From the NCBI GenBank assembly GCA_021799555.1, contig JAJZAG010000018.1, positions 1 to 23,060 of the forward strand: a DNA stretch of 23,060 nt, written 5' to 3'. Positions 6,952-15,145 of the stretch are shown piece by piece (positions within the stretch are counted from its first letter, which is position 1; each line of letters opens with the position of its first letter). A program made the translations under genes and the position numbers. This stretch comes from Deltaproteobacteria bacterium (GTDB lineage Bacteria; Desulfobacterota; Binatia; Binatales; Binataceae). The notes under the pieces are model-generated. The model did no database searches, was not told the DNA's origin, and saw nothing but the letters and a program-made list of their open reading frames with translations.

Positions 6952-7809
6952 ATGCCTGAATCTACGCCCGATCCGACCTCGCTCAAGCGCGACCAGCGCG
7001 CGATGTGGGATGAAACCGCCGCAGGATGGAACAAATGGTGGCCCGTCTTCGAACGCGCCGCGCAAACCGTAAGCGACCGGCTCGTCGCGCTGGCGGGCGT
7101 TCGCCCCGGCGCGCGCGTGCTGGATATCGCGACCGGCAACGGTGAACCCGCGGTAACCGCCGCTCGCGCCGCGGGAGCTTCCGGCCATGTGGTGGCCGTC
7201 GATCAATCGCCCGGAATGCTCGCGATCGCACGCGAGCGGGCGAAGGCTCTGGGCCTCGCCAACCTGCAGTTTCTCGAATCCGACGCTGAGTCGATGAACC
7301 TTCCGGCCGCCAGCTTCGATGCTTGCGTGTGCCGATGGGGCCTGATGTTCATGCCCGATCTGACAGGCACGCTGAGGACGGTCCACCGCGCACTCAAGCC
7401 TGGGGCCGGTTTCGCCACCGCAGTCTGGAATTCGGGCGAGAAAGTTCCGATGATCTCGCTGGCGAGCGACGCGGTCCGCGAAATCGCCGGGATCAAGCCT
7501 CCGCCGCCAGGCGCGCTCGAACCTACGCGGCTTGCCGACACCTCGATTCTGAAGGCCGCGCTGGAAGCCGCGGGATTCCGCTCGATCGCGATCGAGCCCA
7601 GGATCGTCACGTTCGACTTCGCATCGCCGGAAGAATTTATCGCGTTCCGCAGCGAGGTCGGACGCGCACAGGCGATGATGGCAAAGCTGGAGCCGGAAGT
7701 GCGCGCGCGCGTGCGCGCCGCGATCGGCGAGGCGTCAAAGAAGTTCCAGGGCGCCGACGGACGCGTGCGTCTTCCGAGCGAAACGATCTGCTTTTCCGCG
7801 CGCGCCTGA
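6952..7809 (+). CDS. Class I SAM-dependent methyltransferase (UbiE/MenG-like)
   Basis: The protein has 285 residues. SAM-binding motif I is RVLDIATGNGEPA (55-67). The acidic residue after strand 2 is in VVAVDQSPGML (D84), and motif II/III is near SFDACVCRWGLMFM. The order and spacing fit Methyltransf_11/25 enzymes of the UbiE type, which methylate small molecules. The short N-terminal helix RAMWDETAAGWNKWW is common in this subgroup. The substrate is unknown; the neighbours give no firm clue. ATG 6952 has AAGGAG about 9 nt upstream, better than ATG 6931, which overlaps that site. It is followed directly by the remnant copy of the membrane-protein array. Confidence 0.88.
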   Translation: MPESTPDPTSLKRDQRAMWDETAAGWNKWWPVFERAAQTVSDRLVALAGVRPGARVLDIATGNGEPAVTAARAAGASGHVVAVDQSPGMLAIARERAKALGLANLQFLESDAESMNLPAASFDACVCRWGLMFMPDLTGTLRTVHRALKPGAGFATAVWNSGEKVPMISLASDAVREIAGIKPPPPGALEPTRLADTSILKAALEAAGFRSIAIEPRIVTFDFASPEEFIAFRSEVGRAQAMMAKLEPEVRARVRAAIGEASKKFQGADGRVRLPSETICFSARA

Positions 7810-8160
7810 TGCACGAAGCTCAATTCCACGTTGCGCAACGTTCCGCTGGGGGTCATCGGATGCGCGGCGCCGCTTGGACGGCATCTCGATCTCGCCCTCA
7901 GGTCGAATCGCGACGCCCGCGAGTACGAGGACTTCTATCGTGACCGCGGTGATGCCGCCCGGGTGCTCGCCGCGTACCCGCACGACTACGTGATGCTTGA
8001 TCCGGTTTCACCCGCAATGAAGTTAATGAAAGCGGCGCCGGGCTGGAAGTTGATATACCGCGACGACAATTCGCTGCTTTACGCGCGCAGCAGTTCTCCG
8101 GCAGCCGCGCTCCCGGGAATCCCGGTAAATGGAACCGCGCCTCCTTCGAGGTTTCGGTGA
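7810..8160 (+). pseudogene. Decayed, internally deleted copy of the downstream membrane-protein family
   Basis: This begins abruptly right after the methyltransferase stop and reads in frame to TGA 8158-8160 (first start-like codon TTG 7831). Its first 20 or so residues (TLRNVPLGVIGCAAPLGRH) match RNVPLGMIAAIPPLAYH at about 323-340 of the intact neighbour. It then jumps to the neighbour's C-terminal part (PHDYVMLDP, WKLIYRDDNSLLYAR, then ALPGIPVNG). Roughly the first 322 residues and a further block of about 100 residues are missing. The reading frame is intact across the deletion, so a short soluble product is possible. No ribosome site is visible and all membrane segments are gone. I read it as a relic of a third tandem copy. 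Confidence 0.75.
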
Positions 8161-8175
8161 ATTTACCGTAGTCCT

Positions 8176-9750
8176 ATGAATAGCCACTCGCAGCGCGCAC
8201 CGGGAGGCTCAGCAGCGCCGGTAAGAGAGTCAATGATTTGGTTTTCGCCCGCGCTGGTGCTTCTGACTATCGCGGTTCTCGACTCGTCCCGCTACGCCGA
8301 TCCCGACCTGTATGGACATCTTCGCTTCGGCCAGCAGATTCTTCTCACTGGCCACGCCCCGCGAGTCGATCCGTACTCATATTCCATAACGGGTCTTGCG
8401 TGGGTCAGCCATGAATGGCTATCCGACGTGATAATCGCCTGGCTGTACAGCCATGGCGGCGCGGCCGGCCTCAAGTTGCTGAAACTTGGCTGCTCGGCCG
8501 GTCTCGTCGTAACGCTGCTGTTCGCGATGGAGGAGACGGGCGCGTCGGCGCTCGCACAATTTGCCATTCTTTTCGTCGCCGCGGTCCGGCTCTCCGCACA
8601 AATGCAGTTCCGGCCGCAGATCTTCACCTACCTGCTTCTGTCCGTAACCTTGCTCATGCTCGCGCGGGATACCTTTCGCGGTCACGCGCCGCTGTGGACG
8701 CTGCCGCCCATATTCGCGCTATGGGCTAATCTTCACGGTGGATTCGTGGTGGGGCTTGGAGCGATGGGCCTCTACGCCCTCGTGAGTGGCGCGCGGGCTA
8801 TTTCCACCCACAACGGCGCGGCACGCCTGGTTCGCCTATGCGCAATCACGGCGGCTTGCGCGCTGGCGACTCTGCTTAATCCGTACGGGACGGCAATCTG
8901 GTTCAACGTCCTGCATACCGTGGGAAACCCCGCGATGCTGGAAGCGATCAGCGAATGGCAGCCGCTCTACCGCGCGACAATCACGCAATACCATGTCGCG
9001 CACATCCCATTTTTCTATGACCTTTCGCTATTTGGAATATTTATCGGCTTGGGTGTAGCTCTCGCGGCCGCGCCTTCGAGCGCCGACCTCGCACTTTCCG
9101 CGATTGCGGTCGTACTGATCGCCGCGGCGATCGCGCAGGTGCGTAACGTGCCACTCGGAATGATTGCTGCGATACCGCCGCTGGCGTATCACGCGACGCT
9201 CTGGTTCGAGGCGCACCAGGGCGGCCGTGCGCGATTCGCGCCGCCCCGCCGTCAGAGTCTAGCGGGACAGGCGGCTGTGACGGTAGTCGCGTTCGCTCTC
9301 GCGGCTGAAACAGGTCTCTTTTCGCCGCGTCTCGTTCCATCCGAAACGTACCCGGCCGGCGCGCTCGCATTCATGCGATCGCGAGATCTCTATGGAAACA
9401 TACTGTGTAAATACTCGTGGAACGACTATTTAATTTTCCACGAAGCGCCCAAAGACCGAGTATTTATCGACAGTCGCTTTGAAATGGTCTATCCATCGCG
9501 GATTATCAACGCTTTTTTCAAGTTCTCGAGGGCGGCGCGTGACGCCGGACATACCTTGGCTGACTTCCCGAATGACTACGTGCTGATTGAGCCGAATACT
9601 TCCAGCGAACGCGTGATGGCGGGCGCCTCCGGGTGGAAACTCATATACAGCGATGGGAACTCGATGCTTTACGCGCCTCGCGGTTCGCGAGCCGCCGCGA
9701 TCGCGGGCATCCCCGTGCGCGGGTCCGCAACTATCCCCGTCTTCCCGTAG
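8176..9750 (+). CDS. Large multi-pass membrane protein, tandem copy A (possible GT-C fold)
   Basis: The protein has 524 residues. An N-terminal membrane segment (about 22-37) is followed by a conserved outer loop with YADPDLYGHLRFG (40-52), DPYSYS (65-70) and HEWLSDV (79-85). About ten hydrophobic segments follow up to about 380. They are interrupted by FRPQIFTY, WANLHGGFVVG (183-193), LNPYGTA and ISEWQPL. The last 140 residues are soluble: GNILCKYSWNDYL, RVFIDSRFEMVYP, FPNDYVLI, WKLIYSDGNSMLY. The acidic DPD loop after the first helix is reminiscent of GT-C glycosyltransferases, but I cannot name a described family. ATG 8176 lies 15 nt after the remnant's stop. Copy B follows 8 nt after this gene and shares every motif listed. 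Confidence 0.78.
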   Translation: MNSHSQRAPGGSAAPVRESMIWFSPALVLLTIAVLDSSRYADPDLYGHLRFGQQILLTGHAPRVDPYSYSITGLAWVSHEWLSDVIIAWLYSHGGAAGLKLLKLGCSAGLVVTLLFAMEETGASALAQFAILFVAAVRLSAQMQFRPQIFTYLLLSVTLLMLARDTFRGHAPLWTLPPIFALWANLHGGFVVGLGAMGLYALVSGARAISTHNGAARLVRLCAITAACALATLLNPYGTAIWFNVLHTVGNPAMLEAISEWQPLYRATITQYHVAHIPFFYDLSLFGIFIGLGVALAAAPSSADLALSAIAVVLIAAAIAQVRNVPLGMIAAIPPLAYHATLWFEAHQGGRARFAPPRRQSLAGQAAVTVVAFALAAETGLFSPRLVPSETYPAGALAFMRSRDLYGNILCKYSWNDYLIFHEAPKDRVFIDSRFEMVYPSRIINAFFKFSRAARDAGHTLADFPNDYVLIEPNTSSERVMAGASGWKLIYSDGNSMLYAPRGSRAAAIAGIPVRGSATIPVFP

Positions 9751-9758
9751 CCGGGTTA

Positions 9759-11360
9759 ATGACTATAGTGGCCTCGATGACAGCGCCGACCTCAAGTGTC
9801 AATGCCGGCGGCGGTTCGATCAGGCGTTCAGTCTCTCTTTGGCGCCGGATGCCAGGCGGCGTGCTGATCGCGATCGCGATTGCGGATTCACTACGCTATG
9901 CCGACCCCGACCTATGGGGCCACATCTGGTTCGGGAGCGCAGTCCTGCGTCTCGGCCATTTGGTATTGCATGATCCGTATTCGTATTCCGCACCCGGGCA
10001 TATATGGCTAAATCACGAGTGGCTGTCCGAAGTAATCGAGGCCCTCGCATTCGAGGCAGCCGGCGTATTTGGCCTGAAATTGATGAAGCTTGCGATGACC
10101 GCCGCGACGATGGGATTCGTGGCGCTGGCCGAGGGCGAATCACAGGCGCCGATTTTCGCGCAGCTGAGTGTGTTGCTCGCGAGCGCGCTCGCGATTGCGC
10201 CGAGCATGCAGTTCCGTCCGCAGATTTTCACTTTTGCGCTATTCGCGGGACTGATGGCACTGTTAGCGCGCGATACGTACCGATCGGCGCTCAGATTGTG
10301 GATCGCGATTCCGGCGCTCGCGATTTGGGCCAATCTGCACGGCGGATTTATCATGGGTATTGCCGCGCTCGGGATCTACGCGGTCGCGGTCGTGGCGCGC
10401 GATACTATCCGCAGAGTAGGCATAGGGCATGCCGCGATGGTTGCCGGAGTAACGCTCGGTGGGATCGCCGCGACATTGGCGACACCATACGGATTCGGCA
10501 CCTGGCGGGCAGTGAGTCACGCGCTCCGTAATCCATATACGCGGATCGTTATTGTCGATTGGCAGCCGCTTTTAGGGTCGCTCGAAATGTCGCTCGGCAA
10601 CGGCATTATCGAGCTTGCTTACCGGATAATTCCACTCGCGATGATGGCGGCGACTGCGATCGCTGTGGCCATTTCACCAGACCTGGAAGATCTGCCGCTG
10701 CTGGCGATAGGGGGCGTGATGTGCACCGCCGCCTTTGTCGCGGTGCGCAACGTTCCGCTCGCGGTGCTTGCGATTTCGGCGCCGCTGGCGCGGCACGGCG
10801 CAATGGCGGCGGCTCGGCTCAGAAGTCGCAGCTATCATGAAGAACCAAGCGAGACGGCACGCGGATGGGCGATTAGTCAAATGGTATTTGGCGCAGCGGC
10901 TTTCACGATGCTGATCGCGTCGGGATTTTTTTCGAACCGGCTCACGTCGAGGGAGCATTATCCTTCGGGGGCGGTTGCGTTCATGAAATCGCACGACCTG
11001 CGCGGAAATATACTTGCCAATTTCCTATGGGGAGAATACCTGATCTGGCATATGTCGCCGGGGTCGAAGGTTTTCATTGACGGACGCTACGACACTGTTT
11101 ATCCGCGCGACGTGCTGCTGCAGTTCATGTTATTTCACTTCGATCAACCGGGCAGAGGAGCGATTTTGGCGAAGTGGCCTAATGACTACATAATGCTGCC
11201 GCCCGACGATCGGGCAAATCGCGTGCTCAACCGCCATCCGGAGTGGAAGCTGATTTATCGCGACAAGAACACGCGGCTGTATGCGCCTGCGAGCTCTCCC
11301 GCCGCCACGATTCCCGGCATTCCAATCGCAGGGGTCAATCCGCCGACCTCGTTTCCCTGA
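9759..11360 (+). CDS. Large multi-pass membrane protein, tandem copy B (possible GT-C fold)
   Basis: The protein has 533 residues (527 if ATG 9777 is used) and is a clear paralog of the preceding gene. It has YADPDLWGHIWFG, DPYSYS, NHEWLSEV, FRPQIFTF, WANLHGGFIMG, DWQPL, VRNVPLAV, GNILANFLWGEYL, KVFIDGRYDTVYP, WPNDYIML and WKLIYRDKNTRLY in the same order. The topology is the same: about ten membrane segments and a soluble C-terminal domain of about 140 residues. ATG 9759 comes 8 nt after the stop of copy A and neither candidate start has a good ribosome site, so translation is probably coupled to copy A. A longer frame back to 9633 exists but overlaps copy A and lacks family similarity. The function is unknown; a membrane glycosyltransferase is the best guess. 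Confidence 0.78.
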   Translation: MTIVASMTAPTSSVNAGGGSIRRSVSLWRRMPGGVLIAIAIADSLRYADPDLWGHIWFGSAVLRLGHLVLHDPYSYSAPGHIWLNHEWLSEVIEALAFEAAGVFGLKLMKLAMTAATMGFVALAEGESQAPIFAQLSVLLASALAIAPSMQFRPQIFTFALFAGLMALLARDTYRSALRLWIAIPALAIWANLHGGFIMGIAALGIYAVAVVARDTIRRVGIGHAAMVAGVTLGGIAATLATPYGFGTWRAVSHALRNPYTRIVIVDWQPLLGSLEMSLGNGIIELAYRIIPLAMMAATAIAVAISPDLEDLPLLAIGGVMCTAAFVAVRNVPLAVLAISAPLARHGAMAAARLRSRSYHEEPSETARGWAISQMVFGAAAFTMLIASGFFSNRLTSREHYPSGAVAFMKSHDLRGNILANFLWGEYLIWHMSPGSKVFIDGRYDTVYPRDVLLQFMLFHFDQPGRGAILAKWPNDYIMLPPDDRANRVLNRHPEWKLIYRDKNTRLYAPASSPAATIPGIPIAGVNPPTSFP

Positions 11361-11576
11361 CGGCCGGTGCGGATATCGCCAGCCAGAGAGCTCTTCCGCA
11401 TGGCCAAGGCGCCCGAGGCGGGAGCGGATTCGCCGCTATCGCGGCTGGCCAGGTCGATGATCCGGGGCTGTGGAAAACCGCGGGCAATGTGGTAGTAAAA
11501 GGGTTCGAAGCGCAGTCACGCGGTCGATGCGTGAACGGCGCCCATCTGAAATTGCCGAATTTTAAGGAGAGCTCGA
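11361..11576 (+). other. Intergenic region before the alcohol dehydrogenase pair
   Basis: These 216 bases carry no recognisable gene. A 31-codon ATG frame at 11400 has no ribosome site. An AAGGAGAG ribosome site near 11563-11570 precedes the dehydrogenase ATG 11577. The spacing leaves room for a promoter, but I see no convincing -35/-10 pair. Confidence 0.5.
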
Positions 11577-12662
11577 ATGAAAGCCGCCGTGTTTCATGGC
11601 CCCAAGCAGCCGCTCAGTATCGAAGATGTCGAGGTCGATAAGCCGCAGGATCGCGAAGTATTGATTCGCACCGTCGCCAGCGGAGTGTGCCACAGCGACC
11701 TGCACTTCGTCGATGGCCTTTACCCCTACATGGCGCCCGCGGTGCTCGGACACGAAGCCGCGGGAATCGTCGAGGAAGTCGGCCGTCAGGTTAGCTACGT
11801 CAAGCCCGGAGATCATGTGATCTCCTGCCTGAGCGTCTTTTGCGGTTACTGCGAGCAATGCATGTCGGGGCATCCGAACCGATGCTCGAACAAGGCCGCG
11901 ACCCAGCGCGATCCGAAAGACAAACCGCGCCTGTCGCAAAAGGGCAAGCCGGTTTTCCAGTTCCTCGACATTTCGTCGTATTGCGAGCGAATGCTCTTAC
12001 ACGAGAACGCAATCGTGAAGATCAGCAACGACATCCCGCTTGATCGCGCCGCGCTGGTCGGATGCGGCGTCACCACTGGCGTCGGCGCCGTGCTTAACAC
12101 GGCCAAAGTCGAGCCGGGCTCGACGGTGGCGGTATTCGGGTGCGGCGGCGTGGGACTGGCGGCAATTCAGGGGGCCCGGATCGCGGGTGCGCGCAAGATT
12201 ATCGCGGTCGATATGTTCGAAGGAAAACTCGCGATGGCGAAGCGGCTTGGCGCGACCGATACCGTCGACGCCTCGTCGAGCGACCCAATTGACGAAATCA
12301 AGAAGCTGACCGGCGGCGGCGTCGATTACGCATTCGAGGCGATCGGTCTCAAAAAGGCGGCGGAGCAGGCGTTCAACGCGCTGAAGCCGGGCGGCACCGC
12401 GACCGTAATCGGGATGATCCCGGTGGGACAGAAGGTCGAACTCGACGGCTACATGTTTCTGACCGAGCGAAAGCTGCAGGGCAGCAACATGGGCTCGAAC
12501 CGGTTCCGAATCGACATGCCGCGCTACCTCGATTTCTATCTCCAGGGTCGGCTCAAGCTCGACGAAATGATCAGCCGCCGCGGCAAGCTCGAGGACGTTA
12601 ACGAAGCATTCCGCGCAATGAAGGCGGGCGAAGTCGCGCGCACCGTCCTGATGTTCGAATAA
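11577..12662 (+). CDS. Zinc-dependent alcohol dehydrogenase (MDR superfamily), copy 1
   Basis: The 361-residue medium-chain dehydrogenase has all catalytic features. Catalytic zinc ligands are C38 (GVCHSD), H59 with E60 (LGHEAAG) and C163 (VGCGVTTG). The structural zinc lobe is C89, C92, C95 and C103 (CGYCEQC, then NRC). The Rossmann motif GCGGVG is at 188-193, and Asp212 in IIAVDMF favours NAD over NADP. Such enzymes interconvert primary alcohols or hydroxymethyl adducts with aldehydes in the cytoplasm; the exact substrate is not readable. The start has a good ribosome site. An almost colinear second copy follows 35 nt downstream and the pair ends in a terminator, so both are likely on one transcript. 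Confidence 0.92.
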   Translation: MKAAVFHGPKQPLSIEDVEVDKPQDREVLIRTVASGVCHSDLHFVDGLYPYMAPAVLGHEAAGIVEEVGRQVSYVKPGDHVISCLSVFCGYCEQCMSGHPNRCSNKAATQRDPKDKPRLSQKGKPVFQFLDISSYCERMLLHENAIVKISNDIPLDRAALVGCGVTTGVGAVLNTAKVEPGSTVAVFGCGGVGLAAIQGARIAGARKIIAVDMFEGKLAMAKRLGATDTVDASSSDPIDEIKKLTGGGVDYAFEAIGLKKAAEQAFNALKPGGTATVIGMIPVGQKVELDGYMFLTERKLQGSNMGSNRFRIDMPRYLDFYLQGRLKLDEMISRRGKLEDVNEAFRAMKAGEVARTVLMFE

Positions 12663-12697
12663 CGCGTAGCGACTACGACACGAGGAGCATGAACAAA

Positions 12698-13783
12698 ATG
12701 AAAGCAGCGATATATCACGGCCCCGGGCAGGCGCTCACGATCGAACAAGTCGAAATCGACAACCCCAAGGAGCGCGAGGTTCTGGTCCGCACCGTCGCCA
12801 GCGGCGTATGCCATAGCGATCTGCATTTCGTGGATGGACTCTATATGTGGCCGACGCCGGCGATTCTTGGGCACGAGGCGGCCGGGGTCGTCGAAAAGGT
12901 GGGCTCGCAAGTCACCTATCTCAAGCCCGGCGATCACGTGATTGCATGCTTGAGCGTCTTTTGCGGTTACTGCGAAGAATGCATGTCGGGCCATCCCAAC
13001 CTGTGCTCGAACAAAGCCGCGACGCAACGCGCGCAGAGCGACAAGCCACGCCTGTCGCAGAAGGGCAAACTTGTAAATCAGTTCGCGGATCTCTCGGGAT
13101 ATGCCGAGCAGATGCTCGTGCATGAAAACGCGCTGGTGAAGATTGAAAACGACGTGCCGCTCGATCGCGCCGCACTAATCGGATGCGGCGTGATGACGGG
13201 CGTCGGCGCGGCGCTCAACACGGCGAAGGTCGCGCCCGGCTCGCAGGTCGCGGTGTTCGGCGCGGGCGGCGTCGGCCTCGCAATCATTCAAGGCGCGCGC
13301 GTGGCGGGCGCAAGAATGATCATCGCGGTCGATAAATTCAAGAACAAGCTCGAACTCGCAAAGAAACTTGGCGCAACGCACGCGGTCGATGCTTCCGCGG
13401 GAAATCCGGTCGACCAAATCCGCGCGCTGACCGGCGACGGCGTCGATTACTCTTTCGAAGCGATCGGACTCAAGGTCGCCGCCGAGCAGGCCTACGAATC
13501 CGTCCGGCCCGGCGGAATCGCGACGATCGTCGGGATGGTGCCGCTTGGGCAGAAGGTCGAAGTTGACGGCTTTTCGCTTCTGTTCGAGAAGCGCATCCAG
13601 GGATGCTTCATGGGGTCGAACCGTTTTCGGATCGACATGCCGCGGATCATCGATCTCTATCGCCAGGGCAGGATTGATCTGGACGACATGATCACGCGCC
13701 GCGGCAAGCTTGAAGACGTCAACGAGGCGTTCCGTGCGATGAAGGCCGGCGAGGTTGCGCGCACCGTGTTGATGTTCGAATAG
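12698..13783 (+). CDS. Zinc-dependent alcohol dehydrogenase (MDR superfamily), copy 2
   Basis: The product also has 361 residues and aligns with copy 1 without visible gaps. It keeps the catalytic zinc set (C38, H59-E60, C163), the structural zinc cysteines (CGYCEECMSGHPNLC), a GAGGVG nucleotide loop and Asp212. ATG 12698 is preferred over ATG 12689: the GAGGAG ribosome site (12682-12687) is one base from the first but 10 bases from the second, and 12698 gives the same N-terminus as copy 1. Differences cluster around residues 50-53 (MWPT against PYMA) and 126-140, near the expected substrate pocket and lobe surface, so substrate range may differ. The last 26 residues are identical in protein but differ at about a dozen synonymous bases. 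Confidence 0.92.
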   Translation: MKAAIYHGPGQALTIEQVEIDNPKEREVLVRTVASGVCHSDLHFVDGLYMWPTPAILGHEAAGVVEKVGSQVTYLKPGDHVIACLSVFCGYCEECMSGHPNLCSNKAATQRAQSDKPRLSQKGKLVNQFADLSGYAEQMLVHENALVKIENDVPLDRAALIGCGVMTGVGAALNTAKVAPGSQVAVFGAGGVGLAIIQGARVAGARMIIAVDKFKNKLELAKKLGATHAVDASAGNPVDQIRALTGDGVDYSFEAIGLKVAAEQAYESVRPGGIATIVGMVPLGQKVEVDGFSLLFEKRIQGCFMGSNRFRIDMPRIIDLYRQGRIDLDDMITRRGKLEDVNEAFRAMKAGEVARTVLMFE

Positions 13784-13814
13784 AAGACGCTCTAACAAAG
13801 AGCAAAGCGTGCGG

Positions 13815-13845
13815 AGCCGGTCGGTCATACCGGCCGGCTTTTTTT
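13815..13845 (+). terminator. Strong Rho-independent terminator after the dehydrogenase pair
   Basis: An 11-bp GC-rich stem (AGCCGGTCGGT pairing with ACCGGCCGGCT, one G-T wobble) with a 3-nt CAT loop runs directly into seven T residues (13839-13845). It lies 31 nt after the second dehydrogenase stop, on the plus strand. Confidence 0.93.
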
Positions 13846-13893
13846 GTGCGCCGCTTTCTTGACTGAAGGCGGATCGGCGCGCAAGTTCCGGTT

Positions 13894-14259
13894 ATGAGGA
13901 TTAAGGCGCTCGATCACGTCCAACTTGCGATGCCGCCGGGGCGCGAATCCGATGCCCGTGCTTTCTATTCCGGACTGCTTGAGATTCCCGAGACGCCCAA
14001 GCCTCCGGATCTGGCCAAACGGGGAGGATGCTGGTTTGAGCGCGGCGGGCTGAAGATTCATCTCGGCGTCGAAAAGGACTTCAGACCCGCGCGCAAGGCG
14101 CATCCCGCGCTGCTCGTCACGGACCTTCCGGCGCTGACGGAAAAGCTAAGGAGTGCTGGCTGCCGACTCGTTACCGATGAGCCGCTCGAGGGCTACGACA
14201 GGATTTATGTTGACGATCCGTTCGGCAATCGAATCGAGCTGATGGAGCCACGCGGCTAG
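13894..14259 (+). CDS. VOC-superfamily (glyoxalase/bleomycin-resistance fold) protein
   Basis: The protein has 121 residues and two beta-alpha-beta-beta-beta modules. The first starts ALDHVQLAMP (H8) and includes FYSGLLEIPE and LKIHLGVE (H56-E60). The second starts AHPALLVTDLPAL and ends YVDDPFGNRIELMEP (E115). H8, a mid-chain His/Glu and E115 sit where VOC proteins bind a metal. Members include glyoxalases, dioxygenases and resistance proteins. This single-domain form cannot be given a substrate. It lies just after the terminator, so it has its own transcript or depends on readthrough. Its TAG stop shares the palindrome CTAG with the dapA stop on the other strand. Confidence 0.85.
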   Translation: MRIKALDHVQLAMPPGRESDARAFYSGLLEIPETPKPPDLAKRGGCWFERGGLKIHLGVEKDFRPARKAHPALLVTDLPALTEKLRSAGCRLVTDEPLEGYDRIYVDDPFGNRIELMEPRG

Positions 14260-15128
14260 ATTAGGCGGAGCTCCTTCATCGCGGCCTTGAGCTTCTCGCA
14301 CGCCGGCGCTGACATCGGCACCATCGGCAGCCTCACTTCGTTGGCGCACTTGCCCATCAGGGCGAGCGCCTGCTTGACCGGGATCGGGTTGGTTTCGATA
14401 AATAGCGCGCGCAGCACCGGCAGCATCCGGTAGTGCAATTCGCGCGCTCGGGCGAAATCGCCGCTTAATCCCGCCGCCGCAAGCTCGTGCATCTGACGCG
14501 GCATCACATTCGACGCGGTCGAGATCACGCCCTTTCCGCCAAGCGCCATAATCGGAACCGTCAACGCATCATCGCCGGACAAAATGGTCAGGCGGCCGCC
14601 GCACATCCGGATGATATCCGAAACCTGATCCATCGAGCCCGACGCTTCCTTGACGCCGACGATGTTATTGATTTCTGCGAGGCGCGCGAAAGTCTCGGGC
14701 GCGATGTTCGAGGCAGTGCGACCGGGAATATTGTAAACAATCAGCGGCAGATCGACGTGGGCGGCGATCAGCTTGTAGTGCTTGAAGATGCCCTCCTGCG
14801 TCGGTTTGTTGTAATAGGGCGAAATAAGCAGCGCGCCGTCGGCGCCCATCGCGCGCGCCGACGCGGTCAATCGAATCGCCTCGGCGGTAGCGTTCGAGCC
14901 AGTGCCCGCGATAACCGGTACGCGCTTGCGAGTCTGCTCGATCGTGATCTTGATCACGCGTTCGTGCTCTTCGTGAGTCAGCGTGGCCGACTCGCCGGTC
15001 GAGCCGCACGGCACGAGCGCATCGACGCCGTTTGCGATCTGCCATTCGATAAGATCGCGCAACGCGGGTTCGTCCACGGCGCCGTCGCGAAACGGCGTGA
15101 TGATTGCAGTCAGCGCTCCGTTGAACAT
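14256..15128 (-). CDS. dapA: 4-hydroxy-tetrahydrodipicolinate synthase
   Basis: DapA condenses pyruvate with aspartate semialdehyde, the first committed step of diaminopimelate/lysine synthesis. The 290-residue TIM-barrel protein has the Schiff-base Lys in VGVKEASG (K160), the catalytic Tyr in SPYYNKP (Y132), PCGSTGES (S43-T44) and R137 in IPGRTA. All are offset by one from E. coli numbering. ATG at 15128 is preceded by GGAGGG in the 17-nt gap after dapF; an upstream extension into dapF lacks similarity. It is the last gene of the operon seen here. dapB, which often follows dapA, is not present because the convergent VOC gene begins at the stop. Confidence 0.97.
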   Translation of the reverse strand: MFNGALTAIITPFRDGAVDEPALRDLIEWQIANGVDALVPCGSTGESATLTHEEHERVIKITIEQTRKRVPVIAGTGSNATAEAIRLTASARAMGADGALLISPYYNKPTQEGIFKHYKLIAAHVDLPLIVYNIPGRTASNIAPETFARLAEINNIVGVKEASGSMDQVSDIIRMCGGRLTILSGDDALTVPIMALGGKGVISTASNVMPRQMHELAAAGLSGDFARARELHYRMLPVLRALFIETNPIPVKQALALMGKCANEVRLPMVPMSAPACEKLKAAMKELRLI

Positions 15129-15145
15129 CTGCGGACCCTCCGCGC

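Noticed and set aside
11500..11530. GGGTTCGAA string reminiscent of a tRNA T-loop
   Set aside because: No acceptor or anticodon stem can be folded around it. I found no tRNA, rRNA or CRISPR array in the window.
13700..13783. Recent gene conversion between the two alcohol dehydrogenases
   Set aside because: The protein ends are identical but the DNA differs at about a dozen mostly synonymous positions, which recent conversion would have erased.
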